The notes under the pieces: model-generated
Seen by the model: the letters and a program-made list of their open reading frames with translations, nothing else
Database searches by the model: none
Told to the model about the DNA's origin: nothing
Translations under genes and position numbers: made by a program
Shown: in pieces, positions 35,380 to 47,300 of the stretch
Position numbering within the stretch: the first letter of the stretch is position 1
Layout of the letters: the number at the start of each line of letters is the position of its first letter
NCBI RefSeq assembly: GCF_041381155.1
Contig: NC_091144.1
Coordinates: 29,878,980-29,942,979 of the forward strand
Origin: Argopecten irradians
Taxonomy: Eukaryota > Mollusca > Bivalvia > Pectinida > Pectinidae
DNA length: 64,000 bases
Direction: 5' to 3'

Positions 35380-37144
35380 GTAAAGTCTTAGCAGGCATCA
35401 CGAACTTATTTTTTCTCACATATTCTATTTAGCGCATAAACTTTTAGACTTGCTCCATAAATCGAACTTTTCCTATGAAAACAAATGGGCTGAATACTAA
35501 TAAACATAATTCGCGTTCAGCGTAAAATGGAATGCACACTCGTGAAATTAGAGAAATTTCAGTTTCAATTCCCTTTTCCTTTTTACTACGTACATGTAAG
35601 AATTACGTACCGACGGCAAATGATAGTCCACCAGGTAGTATCAAGGGTCAAAATGATATATGTTGTGTCTTTTTAATGATGAAACTCTAATAGTCTGACA
35701 ATATTTATATCCCCTTAGTTCACTCTAATACTGACGTTTGTACTAATATAAATGCGAGTCTTTGATTAGTTTAATTCGCTCCGTGTACACAAAATTGTAG
35801 GCCTATATTTAAAAATGCCCATACGATAATTAAGACTCATGCACCTGGTAATCACTACTTGATGTATATAATGATCCTTTTCATACACGAACGTAATCGA
35901 AAACATTTAATCAGTTAATTATACAGAAATGAAATCTCGACTGGTATCGGTATTAGCGTCGATTCCAGCGTCGATTCCAGTGATCTTTCATCTATATGTA
36001 CATGCATACTATCACATATTTCATACACGAATATCGTTATAAAATACCCAAAGAATAAATAGAAAGCAGTTATAATACATGTATATAAAAAGCTATTATA
36101 TTTAGTCCACCTCTTTACGTACATTTATATGTTCTAAGTATTTAGATATACTGTGCTCTCCTTACTCTCAAATTATGAAAAAATTGGTAGTATCATGGTA
36201 TTTATTTATCTATATATAGTTTTGGATTAATACTGTATTTATCTCAAATTATTACACGAGAGGAAAGAAAATCAACCGATCATCACCAAAAATGACACGG
36301 CCACGTGTTTATATTTGTACGATAAAATACCCCATATGGTGCCCCATGTATGCATTTCACTATTTAAATCCACTATTTTTCGATTAATACGTATTTTGTA
36401 TTAAGCTTTATATAAACTAAATGTAACCTTTGACAGGACACATTTATAATCAGTGAAATCTAATATGTATCATATACAAAATGTATACTAAAACAATTAT
36501 AGAACATTGTTTTGTTCACCGTTTCCTCAAAACTGCCCTCTGTCTCGGCCATGCTTGTTTTGTTTACTATATCCGGGTATCGAACATCTACGTATACACG
36601 AAGTATTTTTAACTATGCAAATCAACCCGTTCTATTTTAAGAATTCTTTACTAATTGATTATTGCGTAATTATCTTCATTGGAAAGAAACCAAATGAAGA
36701 ACCTTTGATAAGGGATGTGTAACGACTTGTTTCGCTACGACCGCAGTCATTAGCGTAGAGTAAGTACGTGTTAAATACGCTTATGCAAACAAACGTATAA
36801 CAGATATCGTATTTAATTAGATTGTAACAATATCATGCATGATGTTGTACATTATAAGCGCGTATAGACACTACAATCGGGTATTGCGTTCAATATCATG
36901 TGTCAAGGTCATTGTTGCCTTTGCTGGGAAACGAAGAATACTAAATATTCGTAAAACAATATTAGAATGTTAAATATTAGATTCATGTTAAGCTTACCTG
37001 TAAAGCCTTCTCCCGCTGTGTGGTTGATTCCGTTTGTTTACTTATATGTCAATTATGGAAGCACAGCACACATATGAAATATTCCTTCACCATTTCGCCG
37101 TTGTTACACGGTCATTTTGCCATTTTGACAATGTCATCTGTCGT
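35380..37144. other. No supported gene
   Basis: AT-rich. The longest open frames (36,507-36,722 plus; 35,915-36,124 minus) have no motifs. GATTCCAGCGTCGATTCCAG near 35,960 is a short tandem duplication. Nothing else stands out. Confidence 0.45.
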
Positions 37145-37325
37145 GGATGAATTCATCGCAGTTTGAACGCTACAACACCACGTCTATGTAGAAGATATTC
37201 AGTAGCTCTCAGGCCTATTTGAGTTGATAGCAGTTTGCTGAAGGTTATCGTATCAGCTCAGAAAGGTCATATCTGACCTATGAATGTGTACAATCTCAGC
37301 CTCGTCAGAACGGTAATCGGTATTT
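37145..37325 (-). pseudogene. Decayed 5' fragment of a B-box gene
   Basis: Blocks such as TGTGTACAATCTC...GTCAGAACGGTAATC, AGCTCTCAGGCCTAT and CTACAACACCACGTCTA align in order with the start and upstream region of the gene at 32,862-33,692 (TGTGTACAATCTC, AGCTATCTGGCCTAT, AGCACTACGTCTT). Only about the first 40 codons and the 5' flank remain, heavily diverged. It is the same orientation as the intact gene, about 3.6 kb away, which fits an old tandem duplication. Confidence 0.55.
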
Positions 37326-38227
37326 GTTTATAAAAACGAGTACATAAATCAGTACAAGCACACAATCTTTATGAAGATCTTACAGCGTGAATGCAAATTG
37401 TCCGATCGCCAGGTGTAATATAGCCACGCCTCGTGCCCGCAAACGCACGTGTACCTGGTCATGTCGGAGCAAACGTAGTAGCATACACAATATCAAATGC
37501 AAAGTCACGTGCGTTTTGATTGACAGCTTGTGACCGTCAATTATCTCCAGCTAAAAAAGATAACGATGAATCTTAGGTATACATAAATATGTCCGACCCG
37601 CAAATACTACACGTGTAATATATCACAGGTATTGTAGTCATCACTATGTGTCAACGTAAACAAAATAAAAAATATACGTAAAACGAAAGTAGAATCTCGA
37701 ATAATAATTGTATTGTAAACATGTCTGTGTTGATTTCTTTCATCGCTTGGTTGATTTCTTTCATCGCTTGGTTACCACTCTATTCAAAACTCCAGTAACG
37801 ACTATAGGTGAAAAACTGGACCAATACAGAGTAAATTCTCGGAATTCATGACGTCATACGCATTGCATAGTTTCGTTTGCACAATGAATTTTGTCGTTGC
37901 GAGTTATTTCCCTTAATGTACTAGATTGATAGACTGTATCTATCCGTCATCAAACTGAATTAACTAGCGAAATAATTGCTATATGTTCGTACCTCCATCA
38001 GGGCCTTGTTTTCTGTTTACCCTTTTTCAAAATTGCTCCGCTCCCTACCGATTATTTTCAAAATTTAATTGCCGAGAAAATATTATATCATTGAACTGGT
38101 GCACTACGACATTTACCTTGGCTAATATATAGGTTCCGTTTACAAAACTGTGCGTCTGTGGTTAATATTGCATATGAGATATACATCTGGCCAACGTATC
38201 GGCTAATAACAAAACGGTAAGAACATT
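37326..38227. other. Noncoding, with a dispersed repeat and a short tandem duplication
   Basis: A 21-22 bp unit (TTGATTTCTTTCATCGCTTGG) is duplicated at about 37,731-37,774. The block 37,830-37,930 (GGAATTCATGACGTCATACG, GTTGCGAGTTATTTCCCTTA) repeats 29,115-29,200. A CpG-containing stretch near 37,400-37,460 has no supported gene. Confidence 0.5.
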
Positions 38228-38427
38228 AGTCACATGTTTTTTTTTTTTTTTTTAATTTTTTATTTTCAAACATTTTACACAGTATATATAAATGGACACT
38301 AACACACAAACACTTGCATATGCACTCATTCACAATACTTAAAAACATCAAATTGTACTTTATGAGACATCCATAAAAACATATATTTACCATTAATAGC
38401 AAACCATAACGCACATATATGCATGCT

Positions 38428-38570
38428 CTCACTCTCTCTCTCTCTCTCTCACACATACACACACACACACACACACTCGCATACATACAGACAGACAGAC
38501 AAGACAGACAGACGGACAGACATACTAAAGAAGAAAGATAAGAAGAAGAAGAAGAAAGAAGAGGGAGGAG
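38428..38570. repeat. Compound microsatellite in the LINE 3' UTR
   Basis: (CT)n, (CA)n, (CAGA)n and (AAG)n follow each other directly. The block lies between the ORF2 stop and the A tail of the minus-strand LINE, so it either belongs to the element's 3' UTR or expanded there after insertion. Confidence 0.8.
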
Positions 38571-38967
38571 GTACCGTTACACATACACTATATTATAGTT
38601 TAAATATATTATATTAAATAAAAAAATAAATAAATTGTTCTGAAGAATCGTGCTGATCGGCTACATAAACCGGTTAACCCTAACCAAAGATAAAAAGAAA
38701 ATTAAAGTAAGTTAGCAGTAGTAAAATACTAAGTGAAAGACTAGGGTAAAGGTATATACTTAAAGGTCTAATAAAGGTTTCCATTTCCTCCAGCCTATTT
38801 CAAATTGCCTTTTAATATGGTCACTTTGACTAAAAAACATATATTTTTGAACTAAAAAATTATCCTTAATTACATTAATAAGAGCATTGATATTTAAAGA
38901 GTTGCTAAGACATCTGGTTTTATAAATGTAATGTTTCATAATTATCAAAATTTCATTGTCAACAGAG

Positions 38968-41900
38968 CTACAATTTTGTATAAACTATTCCAAAAAGAAA
39001 TGAATCTTTATTATATGCAAAAGGAATAAACAATAAATCTAATAAAGTTTCAAAATTTTGAAGCAGAGTTTGCACCTCTTTGCATTCCCATAGGCAATGT
39101 ATAATTGTCTCCCTTTCTATATTACATAAAGTACACATTGGACTAGGATTTATTCCTATCTTATGAAGGAAGGTATTAGTAACTAATATATGATGAATAA
39201 TTCTGACTTGAAACCATATCAATTTGGAATTTTTTGTTACCTTAAATGGAAGAGTATATATTTTTAACCACATTTCTGTATCAAAGTTAAAGCTCAAATT
39301 CCATTTTCTAGTACCTGTTGGAGTTGTAGATGGAGTTATGATAAACCTATAGAAGTCTTTCACACCCTTTTTGCTTTTAAAGAAAATTTCTAATAATTGT
39401 GGTATAAAAGGGTATGAAAGTTTTCTCTGGTTTTATTTCGAGATTTCTTAAATAGTGCTTTATTGACAATATTAGTCCATGGTATTGTAAAAAATTAGTA
39501 TCTATTCCAAATTTTTGTATAAATTCGTCAAAAGAAAGAAAAGTAAAATTGTCAGAATTTTTCATCAAATCATTTAAAATTACAATACCTGACCTAAACC
39601 AATTGGGGTAAAAAACAAATTTATTTATCAATTTTAATATCATTGTTGTACCAGAGAGGTGTTTTGAGGATACACTCTTGTCTATTTAGCCTCATATCTT
39701 CAGAATAATTTAATTTATCCCATGCTTTAAAGACATCTTTCCAAAATTGATTACGACATCTGGATATACACAATTTTACATAATCCTTCCCACAATTATA
39801 TATCTTATTTAAATCTAGAGTTGACTTGAGGATCAGATACCATTTGCCTGAAGACGAAAATAATCTTCTAACCCATCCTAACTTTAATGAATGGATGAAA
39901 GCATACAAGTCAATCATCTTAAGCCCACCATCTGCATATTTTTGAATCATAACATCTGATTTGATCTTATGGCATTTACCATTCCACAAAAAATCGAGTA
40001 ATAAAGAATTTATTGTAGCTAAATATTTTTCTGGTGGGTTTGGTAGGGTTATAAATAGATAGTTAAGTTGCGAGATCAATAAAGATTTAATAACATTGAT
40101 TTTCCCAATTGGAGTCAAGCTCCTCCTCTTCCAAACAGTAAGAAGTGACTTGAGTTTTACAATTTTTTTGTCAAAATTCATTTTTGGTATCTGATCTAAA
40201 TCAACTGAAAATTCAACCCCCAAAAAATGTAAATCTGGTTTTCCCCCACTGTAAATTCAAATCTGGCCTATATGTTACATTACTGTATTTATAGCTCCCT
40301 AACCATATAACTTGTGTTTTACTAGTATTAATATTTAAACCTGAAATTTTTGCATAGTTATTCAACTCAGATATAGACTCATTAAGAGACCTCTCTGACC
40401 CATCTAGTATTAAACCAGTGTCATCTGCATATTGCACGTTCAAAATTGGTACATTATCTACATCAATGCCTTTAATATGATTATTATTTCTAATTCTTGC
40501 AGCTAGAACTTCTGCACATATAATAAAAATGTAGGGAGCTATTGGATCTCCTTGACGACAACCTCTTTCTATACTGATACGTTCCGATAAATTTCCCCCT
40601 TGATTAATTGAAGAATATACATTATTGTTAAATAATTTTAACCACTTTCTTATTTCTGGTCCAAAGTTAAAATAGTTAAAAACTTTATCAATAAATCTCC
40701 ATGAAACGGAGTCAAATGCCTTTTCGAAATCTACTAACATCAACATACCTGGAATATTTAAATCTTCAACATATTGCATTACATCATACACTGTGCGGAT
40801 ATTTTCACCTATATACCTACCAGATAAAAAGCCAGTCTGATCTTCATTGATAATTTTATCTAAAACTGTTTTGATTCTTTGTGAAATTACCCCTGGAAGC
40901 AATTTTATATGTAATATTTAAGAGTGTAATTGGCCTCCAGTTTTTTAAGAAGTGGCGTGGCTTATCTCCCTTGGGAATACACACAATAATTCCATGTCTT
41001 TGGGTAACTGAACATTGACCTACTAAAAAACCATGATTTAAAGAGCGCACAACAAAACTACCTAAATTCCTCCAAAAAAACTTTAAAAAAATTCTGAAGT
41101 GAAACCATCTGACCCTGGACTCTTATTATTTTTCATACCTCTTAGAACTTTTCCTGCTTCCTCAAACGTTATCTTACCCTCTAAGCTATCTGACTCAGTA
41201 TTATTTAATTTTGGAATATTACAATTTTCTAAATGTACTTCTAAGTCAACGTTATCAGTCTCCCTAAACTTATAAAGATTTTCATAAAATAATCTTACTT
41301 CAGACAGGACTTCCTCTTGTTTAGTTATAATATCTCCATTATCTTTTTGTATTTTAGGTATGATCTTAGAAGTGAAATTTCTGTTTTCTAAATTAAAAAA
41401 ATATGATGTTGGTTTCTCCCCCTCCTCAATCCATTTTGCCCTTGATCTAATTAGACTGCCCTTAACTTTTTTAACACGTACAGCTTCCAACTCCTTTCTT
41501 AATCTATCTAATTGTTCATGGTCAGGATCAGTTTCCGCCTCTAGTAATTCAATTGAAGTCTTAAGATTATCCTCAAGTATACTAGCTTGTTTTTTCCTAA
41601 AAGATGAATATGATATAGATCTACCCCTTATTTCCATAAGTAATGTTTCAAGAAATAATTGATCATTTATTAAAAACTGTATATCACTGTTAGAAATATT
41701 TTCAATAGAATTAAAATTATACACAGGTAAACAGTACTGCAGCTTGACCTCCTCAATACAAGTTTTAATCATTTCCAGATATTCAGATTCAAATAATAAA
41801 GAGTTGTTAAATTTCCAAAGTCCCTTCCCTTTTTTAAATTCATTCAAAGTCAAAGATAATGTTGGAATAGAATGGTCAGATCTATAACCCGGTTCAATTC

Positions 41901-42566
41901 TGGACCTATTAACACTAGAAAGAAGAGTTTCGGATATTAAAAAGAAGTCCAGTCTTGCTTGTTTTATAGGATTTACTTTTCTCCAGGTATAGCGCCTAGT
42001 ATCTGGATGGTGCTCCCTAAAAATGTCAATTAAACTATAATTTTGAATGATTTCCAAGACTTTATTTCTGGCTGCAGGATTATTCACATGTCTATAATTA
42101 TTATCGTAGTCTAAATTTGGTTCTACAACTAAGTTGAAATCTCCACATATAATAATATTATCATTCCCAAAGCCATTGACCGTGTCTATAACTAAGTCAT
42201 AAAAGCTTGGTGTGTCCTGGTTTGGTCCATATAAAGAGATAAGTGTTGTTCTGGACCCATCAATAACTATATCAAGAGCAAGAAAATTACCACTCGAGTC
42301 CCTTTTTTCTTTATAAACTTTAAATTCAAAGTTATTATTCAAAAGGATTGCCACGCCACGTGCATTAGATTTAAAAGAACTAAAATATGTGTGATACCCC
42401 CACTCGTTTTTAATAATTTGTTCCTGTTCAGGAGAAAAATGAGTGTCCTGTAAACAATATATACTATATCGTTTATCTCTTAAATAAGAAAATACGTCTT
42501 TCCTTTTGACCCTGTCACCCAACCCCTGACAGTTCGCGATAGCACCGTGATGTCATTGGTGTTCAT
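38968..42566 (-). pseudogene. LINE ORF2: endonuclease, reverse transcriptase, Cys/His tail
   Basis: The likely start MNTNDITVLS is in another frame from the main endonuclease segment (ANCQGLGDRVKRKDVF...), so one shift lies near 42,540. The endonuclease shows CLQDTHF, LISLYGPNQD, IICGDFNLV, RLDFFLI and YRSDHSIPTL. The reverse transcriptase shows NNKSPGSDGFTSEFF, GIIVCIPKGDKPRHF, LVDFEKAFDSVSW, RGCRQGDPIAPYIF and an intact YADD at 40,420-40,431. The C-terminal CTLCNIERETIIHCLWEC is the zinc-binding tail of this group. Further shifts lie near 41,070, 40,900, 40,215, 39,630 and 39,370. The long intact endonuclease half (over 470 codons) suggests moderate age, younger than the LINE at 18.8-25.7 kb. 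Confidence 0.88.
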
Positions 42567-42840
42567 GATATCATATGTGTAACCAGATGACTTGGCACCT
42601 CCCAACAAAGAGAAAGTAGAACATAAAGAAAGAAAAAAGAGTAAAGGAGAAGAAGAAGGTAAAACATACAAACCATGGTCAGAGAATAGTGACTCACTAT
42701 CCACTACACACCTGCTCACAACCAAAAACACACCGACCGTCCACTACACACCTGCTCACAACCAAAAACACATCGGCCGTCGACTACACGTGTGCCAAAC
42801 CGGAAATAACAGAGTGGAGATAAAAAAAAGTCACATGTTT

Positions 42841-43242
42841 AGATATATAAAAAAGTCCTATAGAATATACGTAAGATATACGTAAAAAACGAAAGGACAT
42901 ACTTCATTCTTCGCGTCTATGAAAATGATTGTCCTTTCGCTTTTTTTTGTTTTTTTGTTTTTTGTTTTTGTTTTTACTTTATAGACGTTGATTTTTTAAG
43001 ATTATGCAAAACTAATCTCTAACTCTAACCAATGAACATGAGTGTAACAAATAAAATAATTATAAAGTGATACCTAATGAAAAATATTAATTTTGATATA
43101 TATTTTTTTAAAGTTTGAATGTATTTCAAATCAACCTTGCTTTGCTTGCCCTACATCTGGACAATAATGTTTTCATAAAAAATTATCAAATTAAAGTCGT
43201 CATTTGCATTTTGATATGCGTCTCTGTACATATTACCACCCA
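42841..43242. other. Noncoding spacer
   Basis: A small hairpin (CGAAAGGACA...TGTCCTTTCG, 42,890-42,939) is followed by a T-rich run interrupted by G (42,940-42,977), which looks like an inverted (AAAAC)n-type tail of a retroelement relic. No gene. Confidence 0.5.
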
Positions 43243-44010
43243 AGACCTTAAAGCTGACAATGCAAGTTAAAAACATGCATTTGAAATTTAAAAAAAAATA
43301 TTAACGAAATATTTTTTTCCAAAATTGTTTCTGAGACATCCCCTAGTTATCACAGTGTGGTATCTAAGGAAGTGGCAGCCATTTTTTCTTTTGCTCTGCT
43401 TAGTAACCTTCACTGGCCAACCCCCTATATAAAGCACGGGACACTTGACACACGTGTGTCATTCTTAACATGTCTTGTCTCAGATACACATGCCCCGATA
43501 TTGGAAATAACAATATCAAATTGAAAATAAACATTGCACTAACCTGCCAATATTTCATTGAAGTAATAGATGAATGTGTTGTCAGCTATATCCCAACATA
43601 TGTCCAATACGAGCTAATAAAACACTTCAATTTACACGAAGTTTTACATGTACATGTACATCGACACGTGTGTGTGATAGTTGTCGCTCGTTCGGGTCAG
43701 GTACGTAGTCACGTGTATACGGTCAGTTGAGTGCATCGGGTACGATGACATACGTGGAGATATGTGGACGGATTATTGTTTGGATTTCTATTCACTTGCG
43801 TTGAAATTTTATTTTGAGAAACATCTAAATGACAACTTAGAGGAATTGACATGTTAATTGCTAAAAAAGGTCCCATATAGTTTTACAAGTGAGGGTTTTG
43901 TTCACCTATTTGTAGGTGATATATACTGTGGAATGCTAGGTGTATAGGTACATGAATGAGCGCACGTGTGTCGATTCACGCGCTTTATATAGGGGTCGGC
44001 GAGTCGTTGT
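43243..44010. repeat. Element with inward-facing TATA boxes, copy B
   Basis: Reverse-orientation relative of 9,432-10,345. The full arm is here on the left (43,243-43,480), ending CCCCCTATATAAAGCACG...ACACACGTGTGTC. The right end keeps only the TATA block inverted (CGATTCACGCGCTTTATATAGGGG, about 43,971-43,996). The middle shares long blocks with copy A. An 86-codon open frame from 43,470 is not conserved in copy A (a stop interrupts the equivalent), so it is not a conserved gene. Adjacent on the right is a decayed B-box gene. Confidence 0.6.
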
Positions 44011-44019
44011 CAGACCTTA

Positions 44020-44313
44020 ATTTAATTGTGGATTTATAGTGAAATGCTAATCGGATTTCGCCTTGAACTCCATTTTGGTAAAAACCTAAGAGTCAACAAT
44101 TTGCCTATAGTCAATGATTCGTCCTCCGTCTATCCACTTTAAGAGTAAACCATTTCAGCGGAACTAAAATGTTCTAATTTTCGTTCCTAGCTTTGACTTG
44201 TGTGCTTTGCTTTGTGACAATATCTCTTCCCATTTCACGGAATTAATGGTCTACCGTTATGGATGAAAACACTACATTTAATACAAACGAGTTAACCGCA
44301 ATTCTAACAGTAT
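44020..44313 (-). pseudogene. Decayed short-form B-box gene, split by a transposon
   Basis: On the minus strand the C-terminal part reads SSRRNPISI, matching SRRNAIYIPP of the gene at 32,862, and the B-box end reads through blocks like CTACATTTAATACAAACGAG (compare CTACATCTTATACAAATGAG at 33,548). The middle is shortened. The B-box sequence breaks off at ACAGTATA, where the 3.8 kb element begins, and resumes at 48,156 with TATAACACTACTTC...GTCTATGAAGACG, compared with AGTATAGCACTACGTC...GTCTATGAAGAGG at 33,588. The gene was therefore interrupted by that insertion. It is decayed throughout and not expressed as a protein. Confidence 0.65.
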
Positions 44314-47300
44314 AATAATGGAGCGGCTAAGGTCGATTTTTCGGCAAAATCGTTCAAAGTTTGAAAAAAAGCATGAAATTTTGCATATGGCTTCTTTAGG
44401 ACATAAGGTTTCAGGAAAAAATGGACCCCAAAAAATCATGGCCCCTAGCGGCCGCCACATTGGTTTTCAAAATGGCCGCCAAAAACCACCTTCTGTGACC
44501 CATAACTCACGTTCTATACCAGCTAAACCCAAACTTTAAACGTCTTCACCCACATTATTGATACTTAGTATCATTCTGGTAGTGTTAAACTTCATGTAGA
44601 AGGACCGCCATTTTGTACTTCAAGATGGCCGGCAACGTTGCGAGCTATATCTTCATATATCATGTATTTAAATGGATAAGCTGACTTTAAGCAAATATAG
44701 TGAGAGTTCTTATATTTGTGTAGTGTTTGATACATAAATATTTTGATTCTTATTTTAATTTCAACATGATCGCCATTTTAAAATCCAAGATGGCCGTTTA
44801 AATTAAAGTTGTTTCCGTTTTTCACTCTGTAAATGATCGAGCAAAAAATCTAGTTAACAAATGTTGATATATATGAAATGCCTTAAATTGCAACTCTGCA
44901 GGCGTCATCAGAGGATCATCGTTCATAAGCTTTATCGAATGCTCAACTGGAACATCCTCAAAGTCGCAAGTCAACAGCGATTGACCAAATCACTGCCCAT
45001 TTGCAGATAACACCTAACTCATACCTTGTCACTTCTACTGCGATTAATAGGGCGCATTCTCTTCTGTTTTTGACAGTAAATCCAGTTGATTTCTTGTCAC
45101 TACCCATTACTTTCAGTGTTGGCAATAGCTTTTAAGTTGAACGTGAAGGAAACAGGAACACCCATTCCTACATTCTAGGGTATTAGTATCTTCTACCAAA
45201 ACTTAATACTTCGTCTTTCTCCTTTCAAATCCTTCCTCATAGCGTAACTACTTTGGAACTGTCAAGTCATCCATAACCATTTGATAACATCTAGACACAC
45301 ATTTCACCTTACGGTGTCTGAGAACACAATCCACCTTATTTCTCATGTGTATGTATAAATTCCTTCTTTAGATCATACAGACGTCTGTCATCCCTATCTG
45401 CCTTTAGCAAATTTGATGAAAGTGTTTTCTTTCAGTGGCGAGGGCTTCTTTGGGTTTTTTTTCTCGTTTCATAATGTCTGTCTATTTACTTAGCGCCTTG
45501 TCATGGCAACCGCTATACTATTTTAAAGAGCTGGGGTTGTAGAACACCAGAGAGTTCTTGGTGGCACAATCAACAGCCTGCGCTATCGGTCCCGTTTTTT
45601 GTCATATATCGACGTCAACCAGAACTAAATTCGGCAAAGTTCAAGATGACCAATATCTGACTAAGTTAGTTTGCTGTCTATGTGGTCCTAATATTGTTTA
45701 TACTCTCTATCATATCCATTATTTACACTTAGTTTGAAGGCTTATTGTTCTTCTGTTGCGATATATTTTCACCAAGTACTTGGTGCCGTATGCATGTTTT
45801 ACTGACGGTGGCTATGCGTTTTAGGTGGATTTAGTTTGCACATACTGCACTAGTTTAATTCAACTCCATCATCTGTCTTGCATTTGCCAGCTTCATCTCC
45901 GGTAATGGGATTGGGAGTTCTAGCTCGGAGGTTCAGCTAACATTGGTAAAGGTATGACTATCTTCGCAAGGACTTGTTTGGGGTTAATTCTAGTGCCACT
46001 ACTGTAAAACTGACAGACGTGCCACAAGGGGTAATGTCAGACGAGGTAGACATTCAATCTTTGGTGGCAAAACCTTGCCATGAACTTACTTGGAGTCCTT
46101 CCTTAAGTGGAGTCTCCTGATGATGGAGTCATTCGGGATTACATCGAAGCAGTTTCTCTGACATTTTATCTGATTATTAACAATAGAGGGAATATCTTCC
46201 CCTGAATCCACATCAAATTGCCTGAGATGCGGTTGACGGCCGGGCATGAACGTGGTTATGCAATATAAGTACGACCATCTCATCCATGAAGCCTCCTTTG
46301 GAAGACGAATCCCAAATGATAGCCTTGTATTAAGTACTTCTGCCTGCAGGTCTGATATTTCTCCATCACACCAAGTATCTCTCAGATGACTGCCATAGTG
46401 ATTTTGGTTAAATGTTTTCTGATAATTCCCTGGCTGTGGTTAGGAATAGAGGGATGATATCATCCATATGCATTAAATAGTTTCAGTCATAATACACCAT
46501 TTGAAGCCTTGAATGCCTTCTTGCTTTAGCCAAAATATATCCGTTAGCCGCCATGAATATTTCCATTCTTCTGGCAAATAATATCTTACATTCCACTTTC
46601 ATAAAGGAGATGATCCTCAATTGGTTTTGAGGAAACACCTGCTCTGCTCTCTACAGTTTATCAGATAGCATACATGTATCTTTCTTCCGAATGACATTAA
46701 TGAGTATCTACAGTATCTTCTATAAGTTTTTATCACATCTTGCATTTGTAGACAGTATAAAGTATACCAATCGGTTATTGTGATGATGTAATGAAAATCT
46801 CCTTCAGAAAAGGTTATTTCCAATTACATGATAAGACGATTTCACAGATCAATTTGTGATGTTTTCTCTAATTAAATATGAACTTACATTTTGTGTTAAA
46901 AAGTCTCTGCCCAAGCCTCATGTTAGAGTTAAAGCACTGAGTTCTTGTATGAATGTTATTTCCATAATGGCAAATATTGCTATAGTGTAGAATGTGATTC
47001 TATAACTATAATTTTCTTTAGGCATGAAAATGGATGTGAAACATGAATGTTTTTCAAGCTGCTGTACACAGAAATAGTTAAAGGTCCGATACCTGTCCAA
47101 AAGGATGAAATGATAAGGACGACGTCGGGGATCATACACGACCCGCTTTTTGGAAGTTAACGTTTTCATTCAATTCATCTATTCATATTGATTTAGAGAA
47201 TAATGCTAAGTGTAAAATTTACAGAAGTTAATAACATTTGGGACTCAAGTTTTAAAGTAATGTTTCATAAATTATCAGCCGTTCCGGTTAACTTATGTAC

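Larger units (their letters stand above)
38240..42828 (-). mobile_element. L1/Tx1-like LINE with 12-bp target duplications, broken
   Basis: AGTCACATGTTT occurs at both edges (38,228-38,239 and 42,829-42,840), and the left edge continues into a run of 20 or so T, the A tail of a minus-strand element. The insertion is therefore complete as it landed, about 4.6 kb. Only ORF2 is present; its start lies about 260 bp from the 5' edge and no ORF1 is seen, so the copy either belongs to a one-ORF lineage or was 5'-truncated just upstream of ORF2. The 5' part has a 42-bp sequence (ACTACACACCTGCTCACAAC...) in two to three tandem copies at about 42,705-42,790. About five frame breaks interrupt ORF2. Confidence 0.88.

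Noticed and set aside
43470-43730. 86-codon frame in the convergent-TATA element
   Set aside because: The aligned region of the other copy is interrupted, so the frame is not conserved.
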